Shown here piece by piece: positions 6,389 to 12,500 of a DNA stretch of 12,500 nt. Location: NCBI GenBank assembly GCA_002751075.1, contig NAOQ01000053.1:231465-243964 (forward strand). The letters run 5' to 3'. The notes under the pieces are model-generated. The model was not told where the DNA came from, ran no database searches, and saw nothing but the letters and a program-made list of their open reading frames with translations. Origin of the DNA: Ichthyophonus hoferi (taxonomy: Eukaryota > Opisthokonta > Ichthyosporea > Ichthyophonida > Ichthyophonidae). Position numbers and translations under genes: made by a program. How positions within the stretch are numbered: position 1 is the first letter of the stretch; the number at the start of each line of letters is the position of its first letter.

Positions 6389-8691
6389 TTACTATGTTTT
6401 TTGGGTGCATATATTCTGGTAGTTATATAGTTAATATGTGTAGATGGAAGAATATTTGGCTCGAGTATGGTGTGTGAATTTAACCAACCAATCTAATCCT
6501 AATTATAAAAAATATTATCTTGTTATTGCTATAATTTCTCCTCTTTTTATCAACTATAGTCTTGTTAGGACGTGGTGCTTGAAAATTACTGGGCAATTTT
6601 TGGCGGGGGGGTCCTTACTAACCAACCTCTCTATATGCTTCCCTTTTTATATATATATAGCTAGTACCGGATTACAAGTATAAGATGTTTGATGCGACTG
6701 CTATTATGTGTAACGGACCAATCACGTCCAATTTATCTTTCTCGTTGCCAATCTAATTTTACCATTTTTGCGTACAACAACCAACCAGCCAAAGAAACTC
6801 TATTTTTAACTTGAGCTTTTATGAAATGTTAATAATGGCATCAAGAAATTCCCCCACAACTGTGATTGGTTGAATCTAGTTTCAGGGGGGGGTGGTCCGA
6901 TGTAAATAATTGAATATTCCTTCCCTTCCTCCACCTTAGAAGGAAATACACTTTGAAAGAATGGATTTTTCAGATATACTGCTTCGAATTTCAGTGTAAA
7001 CTTACTATCTCACTGACCGCGTTTAGTATTTAGTAGCCAGACAATGTGTTGTCACGCTATTTAAAGATATGCCTTTAATTTGCTAATTTATTATTTTTGT
7101 CGCGTTTGCCTACTGACTCCATCCTATTTTGGAAATGGAAATGTATTCGATTTTCTTTGGAATCCATTAAAATTGGATAAATTCCACTGGTTATATTGTC
7201 TTATAAATGTACATTTCTGCATATTCTTGCTATTTCATACTATATCTTTCCTGAACATGTATCATGCGATTACAATTCTAGGAGGTCAATATGACGATTG
7301 AGATAACCAGGCTACTTTTATCCCTATTGATTTATTTGATATATGTCAGATTTCATGAATATGTTCATAATATACTGTGCTACCTAAACTATTTGAGTAT
7401 TAAGTCATCTGTATATGTATGTATGCATTGATATAATATTTTAGCTAGATATACATATATATATATATATACTCGCTCATCTAAAATATAAGCCACCAAT
7501 GACCTTTTCAGATAGAATGTGTTGAAATATTGATTAGATTAAATAGACCCCAACCCAATTACATTGAAACCATTCACAAAGAGCCATGTTCATTGGTGGT
7601 GAACTTTAGGGTTTGGGTTGTCAAGTAGTGTATATAGTGTGGGATTTTAGAGTGTATAAGTATAAGAGGGTTCTATCTGCGAAAAGATTATCTTTTTGTT
7701 TTTCTAGTTCTACTGAATAAAGCTCTTTTATCTTTATTTCATTCTCTACTAGCAATTTTGACTGTAATCGATAATGGATGAAATAATAACTACACGTCAC
7801 GTGCTGATATTGACACCTGAAATCCACTATGACATATTTCTGCTATGAGGATGCGTAATTATTGCATTCTACTCCAATTATGTGCGGTAAGGCTTAATCG
7901 TTCACCTAGTTAGGGTCACAATTCCTCTATATTTGATTGGGGCTAAGTCACTCACCCGTAATGCGTTAGATAATAGGTGATTACTAGCCTATTATACCAT
8001 TGCATACTTATCTATCTTATATCCGCTCTTAAACTCTAGTAAGCCAATTCATGATTGGTTAAATAAGTAAAACTAGTACGTTGGTGAAAAGGAGATCAAC
8101 CAATGTCCTAGTCATTAAAAAGGCCATGCGCAAATGAGGTGGCACTATATAGTATGGAAGAATGTGTATTGGAGTAAGCAAATGGGAATAGATGGCCTGT
8201 GATTAAAATCGGGCCGATGATGAAATTCCTTTAAAATTCAAATGGGAATTTATTGGATGATACAATATTAAGTTAACCATACAATGATTACCCTTTCTTA
8301 CACAAATATGTAAGTGTACAACTATAGTTAATATAATTGTATCAAAAATAGTTAATCATTTACAGTTTTATTAAAGATGTTAATCTTTGGTAACTATATC
8401 AACGTTTGAAATGATAACTATATGTAGATGGGTGTGATATGAGTTTATTAATAGATTGTGCTAGAGTATATTATAATACAATCATATTGTAATTAGTTCA
8501 ACTATGCACATATGACAAGAATGTGAAAGAAGGAGGGGGGTAGTGATTGCTATATAAATATTATACAATAGTATACATTTAAAATCATCCTATAAAACAA
8601 AAGAAAAAGGCGAAACAGTTATTACTTTTCATTGACGTTTCAATGGACTAATAATTAATAAAAACCTCGCTCCATTTTGATTCATTCTCAT
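6389..8691. other. Intergenic/3' flanking region, no supported gene
   Basis: About 2.3 kb with no coding region I can support. The left part may be 3' UTR or a terminal exon of CABLES (possible exon starts at 6444 and 6661, and an AATAAA at 7716-7721). The right part is the 3' flank of the minus-strand transporter. The open frames at 6444-6683 and 7080-7301 read through AT-rich sequence. The minus-strand frame at 7621-7827 begins at GTG and is Lys/Glu-rich, but has no recognised homology. CCAAT/ATTGG pentamers are frequent, for example 6717, 6865, 8042 and 8098. Confidence 0.6.
8444..8449 (-). terminator. Candidate polyadenylation signal for the SLC38-like gene
   Basis: TTTATT on the + strand is AATAAA on the minus strand, 243 bp past the stop codon of the transporter gene. 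A second copy lies at 8367-8372. No transcript evidence is available, and in sequence this AT-rich the hexamer occurs by chance. Confidence 0.35.
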
Positions 8692-10017
8692 TCAAAAAAG
8701 GCAATCTATAGATGTAAGAAGAGCTACCAAAATTCCTAAACTTGCAGCAACGCCAAGAAGGAAGCGTACAATCCTGTCATATAATATTTGATGTCCTAGT
8801 TGTAACCAACAGATACAAGGAATAACCGTGGATATTGCAATACCTGATACACCGCCTGCCATACCAAATACATTACCAAGATCAGATACTGTATTTGAAA
8901 TATAATATCCACTGATTAAAAGAAATAAGGTATTGATATTATGTGCATTCTCGTAAAGTAAGAGAAGGAATGCGCCATATGAAGAGCTAACTGGTTGTGA
9001 TTGATCGGAAAGGAATTTGATCATTGCGATCAGGCCAGCCCGCGGCATATAGATGGTATAAGGAATGTTAAAGATCACATTAAGTGATAATAATACCCTT
9101 AATACTATTGCTATAGCATGATTTTGCGGAAAATTTTCCACTATGTTTGCCTTGGTATTGGCCCCATGTACAGCCCAAACACACAGGCTAAGTATGGCTG
9201 AAAGAATAAATGGTATGTAGATAGCTAGCCCAGACACTACTGCATATCGTGTTAGTGTAGGTCTTTCCAAGGACAGGGATACATCGTAGGCAAGGTCATG
9301 GCAGGCGTAAAAAAATGCCAATCCCCCTATCCCACTCAGTAGACCACTTCCACTTTCTGACTCCCTCTCTTCAAAATACGTTTTTTTGTCCCCGGAAAAG
9401 GAATAGATTGAGTGTGCTATAATTGTAAATACTAAGCATAGATTGACCGAGACACTAAAGACAGTGACAAAGTTAAGTGAACTTAAGTCTTTCTTGAAGG
9501 CTAGAGGTATGAACAAAACTATGGCAACGAAAAGAACCAAGGAACGGTCATATTCATATCCGGAATGGTAGAGAAGATTTTGGACAAAGTCTGCTAGCAT
9601 GATTAAACCGGCAATATAACCACCAAAGTTAAATAGGAATATTCCGAGCCCAGCGCCTATATATCCAAATGGGCCAAAGGCGTCCAAACACATGTCACAC
9701 ATGTTAGTATATCCTTTTTGCAAGGTCAATTGGTGAAGAAGTATTAATGTGACATGACCTAAAACTGCAAGAACAAAAAGGAGTAAGAGACCGCTAGTAG
9801 GGCCACATTGGATGACAAAGTAAGGCACGGAAACAATAGATGAAGTTAGAATATCATTCAAGAGGTTAAACGTGGCGTAGAACATGTTCATGCGCCTTTT
9901 CCCAACGGTGTTCTGTTGCCAAGGTCTTTTTCTTGAGACTTCAATGTTTGTGTCATTTCTCTTATCATTAGGAAGATGCACCCGAGTAAACCAGCCGCGT
10001 TTAGGAGAGGAATTCAT
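8692..10017 (-). CDS. SLC38A11-like amino-acid transporter (AAAP family), intronless
   Basis: A complete 441-residue ORF from ATG (10015-10017) to TGA. It is a member of the amino acid/auxin permease superfamily (Aa_trans), closest by eye to SLC38A11, so probably a neutral amino-acid transporter of the plasma or an internal membrane. A hydrophilic basic N-terminus (1-45) is followed by about 11 hydrophobic segments near residues 48-70, 76-97, 116-146, 159-174, 181-204, 228-246, 260-283, 300-322, 346-376, 383-404 and 416-437. Family landmarks are FNLLNDILTSSIVSVPY in TM1, DAFGPFGY, FFYACHDLAYDVSLSLERPT (compare FAFICHHNSFLVYSSLEEPT of SLC38A11, recalled) and NVIFNIPYTIYMPRAGLI. The TM1 glycine motif (GSG in most SLC38 proteins) reads TSS here, so transport activity or substrate range may differ. 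It has no introns, unlike both neighbours, which may point to a retrocopied origin. No frame damage is visible. Substrate is unknown. Confidence 0.88.
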   Translation of the reverse strand: MNSSPKRGWFTRVHLPNDKRNDTNIEVSRKRPWQQNTVGKRRMNMFYATFNLLNDILTSSIVSVPYFVIQCGPTSGLLLLFVLAVLGHVTLILLHQLTLQKGYTNMCDMCLDAFGPFGYIGAGLGIFLFNFGGYIAGLIMLADFVQNLLYHSGYEYDRSLVLFVAIVLFIPLAFKKDLSSLNFVTVFSVSVNLCLVFTIIAHSIYSFSGDKKTYFEERESESGSGLLSGIGGLAFFYACHDLAYDVSLSLERPTLTRYAVVSGLAIYIPFILSAILSLCVWAVHGANTKANIVENFPQNHAIAIVLRVLLSLNVIFNIPYTIYMPRAGLIAMIKFLSDQSQPVSSSYGAFLLLLYENAHNINTLFLLISGYYISNTVSDLGNVFGMAGGVSGIAISTVIPCICWLQLGHQILYDRIVRFLLGVAASLGILVALLTSIDCLF

Positions 10018-10994
10018 TTTTAATTGCTAGAAATACCTGTTAGAATCTTAGTTTCTAGCTCAATACATGTTTTTTCTAACTTGAACTCACTTTTTGCACA
10101 TTTTTTTGTATTTTAGTGCAGGCAGGTCGGACTTCATGCTATGGCACAACCTGGATCACAAGTTATTCATAGTTAATAATAGTATATAGGCTAAGTATAT
10201 TATTAACCCTTGTATACTTGGTGTTTTGGACAAAGTTCTAATTTTAGTCGTGCCATTTCAAATATTCCTGATATTTACGCAGAACAAGCTTTTTTAAAAA
10301 CAACCTAATTATTGGTCTGATCTGGCAGCTAAACGTTTAAAAGCAAATTACAATTTAACTGCACAACTATGTCAAATCCATAATTCTAATATATTTGATT
10401 TATTGGTAAATTTATTAAATTAAAATATATTATTATTCTTCTATTGGTTAGTATGTGAGCCATATGGCCATTTCCATCAATAGAAGTGAACGACTAAGCT
10501 AGTTGTACAACCTGATAAAAATAATTCTAGCTCGAGAAGATTTGGTATATTGATTATCTCCTTTATTATTATTATATTATTCTTATTTAATTTCATATCT
10601 ACTTAGTTACGTATGAATAAGCATCCCAGTCTTAAGATATTGTATTTTTATTTTAGTACATATTATTCATTTAAGTATGGCTAAACTAGCTATGACAACC
10701 ATAACTATATTTTAGTTTATCCTAATCGACTATTCAATTTTAAGTTAAGTGTACGTAAAAGGCGCGGAATTGTAGTGTTACAGTTACTAATAATTCTGCA
10801 AGTATTTTTTTCTTTATAGCATATAGTTATGTTTTTATTTTTATTCAAGAAATAAACACCAAATATAAAAGTCGTCTCACCAAAAGTAACTCCTTCTATT
10901 GAAGTCTCATCTCTCTTTATTGCATATGGGCGAGAGCAATAAAATCCATAACTATTAACAATCTTTTGCAAAAGAATTATTAGTATTATAAAAC
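10018..10994. promoter_or_regulatory. Divergent intergenic region between SLC38-like (-) and MTFMT (+)
   Basis: About 1 kb of AT-rich sequence separates the two divergent start codons, so both promoters should lie here. Possible elements are TATAAAA at 10987-10993 and 10864-10870 on the + strand. On the minus strand, a GTGAGT (10085-10090) and a TAACAG (ending at 10037) could bound a 54-bp intron in the transporter 5' UTR. The minus-strand open frame 10717-10971 starts at TTG and has no recognisable domain. None of these is confirmed. Confidence 0.4.
10987..10993 (+). promoter_or_regulatory. TATA-box-like sequence before MTFMT
   Basis: TATAAAA lies 26 bp before the ATG at 11019 and 2 bp before the in-frame ATG at 10995. 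If it were a working TATA box, transcription would begin about 11015-11020. That would exclude the upstream ATG and leave almost no leader, so it may equally be chance in AT-rich DNA. Confidence 0.25.
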
Positions 10995-11110
10995 ATGTGT
11001 ATTCCTCTTACTACAAAGATGTATCTCAAACATTCCCTCCAGTGCATAACCGCTTTAAAATCATGGAATCCTGGATTGCATTATATACGTCGACGGGGAA
11101 ACCATCTAAG
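10995..11110 (+). CDS. MTFMT: MTFMT exon 1 (targeting peptide)
   Basis: From ATG 10995 (MCIPLTTK...) or the in-frame ATG 11019 (MYLKHSLQ...), ending at donor TCTAAG|GTAGGT in phase 2. The encoded stretch has five Arg/Lys near its end (YIRRRGNH) and no Asp/Glu, fitting a mitochondrial presequence. This frame is short (stop right after the donor). The other open frame over the same bases, from 10997, lacks a downstream partner in phase with the formyltransferase exon. The assignment is inferred from phase, position and composition, since presequences are not conserved. Confidence 0.65.
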
Positions 11111-12356
11111 GTAGGTGGAGGTCAAAGAATAATTATACTGTATCGTAAATGTGCGCAATTGGTTACTGTGTTGCAGATGCATGCTTAATACCCTTGCATT
11201 ATTTTATTATTTTGGTTTATTTGTGTGTATATTATGTATTGTTCATGTGTTAATCTTTTTTTTTACTAGTGACACTTGGCTCAAATTCGTCCGTGCTTGT
11301 AAAACAAAAATTTAAAATACCTCAACCCACTTTGCTATTATTGGCAAGTATAAATAAAAGTATAATATATTTTTACTAGTAAAATAATAGGACTGCATGT
11401 GTACTTACGTACGCTCGTATATACTTATGTATATATTTGTACATCTATCTATCTATCTATGTCAGAATATATGTAGATTTAATATATTTAATATCCACAT
11501 GTCAAATGGAATATGTATTAAGAACAAGACATATACAACAAAACAAACAAACAAAAAAAATCAGACCAAGTTCACACTTAACCACTTATCTTGTCTTTAA
11601 ACCTAATGTCAATCTGTCTTGTATAGTCTATTACTATTAATCTTACACACTCTCCGCTATAGCGTAAGGCACAGTCTTACCCCGCCATTCTCTGTACTAT
11701 TCTTTGGAACTGATGAATTCTCAGTACAAACCCTAAAGGCCCTTCATGGCAGTATGGTAAACGACCCACAATCACCTGTACGACATCTTGAAGTAGTTGG
11801 GTTAGTGTTCTATTGCATTATATATCTATTATAGTCTTTGTCTAGGTTATATGTATACCATTATATTATCAAATCCAGCCTGTGTGATAATCATCTCATT
11901 ATATTGTAATTGTAAGTTTTCTGTGTTCCAGTTATGATCCTAATATGTTTTAGTTATTATGTTAGTGTGGTAGCTACTATGCTACTGTGTTGCAATTTTT
12001 TTATTATTGTGTTGTAGTTATTATCTTACCGTATGTGTGTATCTGTATATACACTAGTATGTGTATGTAAATTTCTATACAAAGACACTAGCCAGACAAA
12101 AATTATCTTTCATCTTGTAATTCTTTATGCTGACCTATGCCTAAATAGACAGATCTCTTATTCTTTATATACCCATACATCTATATCTATTTTCATTCTT
12201 TTCTTATCTATACATATTGCCTTCTCTGTATTTCTCCTAGACTTATCTGTATTGATAATGAACCCCGCACCAACTGAAAATTCATCCTAGGACTTGTGGC
12301 CGGAAAAATAAAAAGACAGGATTGGTTGACTTATCTCCCGTTAAGGAGTATGCGAG
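10995..12356 (+). CDS. MTFMT: Mitochondrial methionyl-tRNA formyltransferase, 5' part, three exons
   Basis: Family role (established): it transfers a formyl group from 10-formyl-tetrahydrofolate to Met-tRNA, allowing it to serve as initiator in mitochondrial translation. Seen here: exons 10995 (or 11019)-11110, 11663-11800 and 12291-12356 join with phase-2 introns throughout. The first encodes a leader rich in Arg/Lys/His with no acidic residue (MYLKHSLQCITALKSWNPGL then HYIRRRGNHL), as expected of a mitochondrial targeting peptide. The second gives SVLFFGTDEFSVQTLKALHG, the first beta strand and FGT(D/P)xF motif of the formyltransferase N-domain, ending HLEVVG. The third gives RKNKKTGLVDLSPVKEYA, matching the SPSPKGLPVKQYA-like loop of human MTFMT (recalled). 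Catalytic residues (Asn/His/Asp) lie downstream, off the window. Two in-frame ATGs (10995 and 11019) are possible starts. A stop at 10989-10991 limits the ORF upstream. Confidence 0.87.
11111..11662 (+). other. MTFMT intron 1
   Basis: A 552-bp phase-2 intron. It contains a short ATCT repeat (about 11445-11460) and a CAAACAAACAAAC run (about 11539-11556), and ends with ACACTCTCCGCTATAG. A second acceptor at 11673-11674 (GGCACAG) keeps the same phase and would remove four residues. No genes were recognised here. Confidence 0.65.
11663..11800 (+). CDS. MTFMT: MTFMT exon 2 (start of formyltransferase domain)
   Basis: One base completes a Ser codon, then VRHSLTPPFSVLFFGTDEFS and VQTLKALHGSMVNDPQSPVR and HLEVV follow, ending in phase 2 at donor TTGG|GTTAGT (11801). 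VLFFGTDEF is the hallmark first strand and loop of methionyl-tRNA formyltransferases. There is no in-frame ATG upstream before a stop at 11604, so the exon must be spliced to an upstream one. Confidence 0.88.
11801..12290 (+). other. MTFMT intron 2
   Basis: A 490-bp phase-2 intron, AT-rich, ending in TTCATCCTAG. It contains degenerate GTTATTATGTTAG-type repeats around 11948-12030. No coding signal was recognised beyond AT-rich open frames. Confidence 0.7.
12291..12356 (+). CDS. MTFMT: MTFMT exon 3
   Basis: Acceptor TTCATCCTAG ends at 12290. The first base completes Gly, followed by TCGRKNKKTGLVDLSPVKEY then A and a split Arg codon. The donor is GCGAG|GTAGGT at 12357, phase 2. A stronger consensus donor, GTAGGTAAG-type, starts four bases later at 12361, but would place an in-frame TAG (12358-12360) in the mRNA, so the first is chosen. 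The SPVKEYA block is the conserved loop after the second strand of the domain. Confidence 0.82.
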
Positions 12357-12500
12357 GTAGGTAAGTTTTATTGGTGTAGATACAATTATAAAATTAATGT
12401 ACTTCATGATTGGACTTTTGAATTAGAAAACTTATAAGTAATCTATAAAGTAAGGAGACTTGTAGGTAAGTTTTAAATTCTAATATAATTTAAAATCATC
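12357..12500 (+). other. MTFMT intron 3 (partial)
   Basis: AT-rich intron start running off the window. The string GTAGGTAAGTTTT at 12357 recurs at 12462, so the donor region has a short local duplicate. The next exon is not in the window. Confidence 0.6.

Noticed and set aside
7795-7803. CGTCACGTG, E-box-like motif
   Set aside because: A single short palindrome far from either gene start, so there is no basis for a regulatory call.
7621-7827. Minus-strand Lys/Glu-rich 68-residue frame
   Set aside because: Starts at GTG, no homology or phase-linked partner exon seen. It could be an isolated exon, but nothing in the sequence supports it.
10717-10971. Minus-strand 84-residue frame in the divergent intergenic region
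   Set aside because: TTG start, AT-driven composition and no recognisable domain.
1-12500. Search for retroviral/LTR remnants, CRISPR arrays, tRNA/rRNA genes or toxin-like genes
   Set aside because: No reverse transcriptase, integrase or capsid motifs, no spaced direct repeats of CRISPR type, and no tRNA B-box with cloverleaf found by eye.

Overview
This is a eukaryotic, AT-rich window (roughly two thirds A+T, with many microsatellites and polypyrimidine runs) and GT-AG introns throughout. It carries parts of three protein-coding genes. One belongs to the CABLES family of CDK-binding proteins, which I know from animals. Together with its compact genes, short exons and simple repeats this suggests an invertebrate, perhaps an early-branching animal such as a sponge. 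The phylum is a guess from style and gene content, not something the sequence proves.

Left part (about 1-6,400, + strand): the 3' part of a CABLES-like gene. I assembled nine exons (444-604, 1167-1256, 1856-1950, 3324-3372, 3950-4012, 4413-4499, 5413-5442, 5764-5864, 6337-6367 or 6388) by matching intron phase at every junction and by similarity to the conserved C-terminal cyclin-like domain as I recall it. They encode about 235 residues, and one exon is only 30 bp. The introns hold a 41-bp minisatellite (1-310), an 8-bp tandem repeat (628-942), a small inverted-repeat DNA transposon (1544-1739), a 24-bp minisatellite (about 4105-4285), a hexamer microsatellite (4866-4955) and several TA/GT microsatellites. 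The 5' end of the gene lies outside the window, and its exact stop codon is uncertain.

Middle (about 6,400-8,690): about 2.3 kb with no gene I can support. It probably holds the 3' UTR of CABLES and the 3' flank of the next gene. It is rich in short CCAAT/ATTGG motifs.

Right part: an intronless, complete 441-residue amino-acid transporter of the AAAP/SLC38 family (8692-10017, - strand), closest by eye to SLC38A11. About 1 kb of AT-rich divergent intergenic sequence separates it from the start of a + strand mitochondrial methionyl-tRNA formyltransferase gene (MTFMT). Three phase-compatible exons of MTFMT (10995 or 11019-11110, 11663-11800, 12291-12356) encode a basic mitochondrial targeting-like leader and the start of the formyltransferase domain. 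The rest runs off the right edge.

The three genes have unrelated roles: cell-cycle kinase control, amino-acid transport and mitochondrial translation initiation. I see no operon, gene cluster or defence system, and no evidence for a new multi-gene system. The most useful results are the hand-built exon structures, the small TIR element and the enrichment of the CCAAT-type motif.
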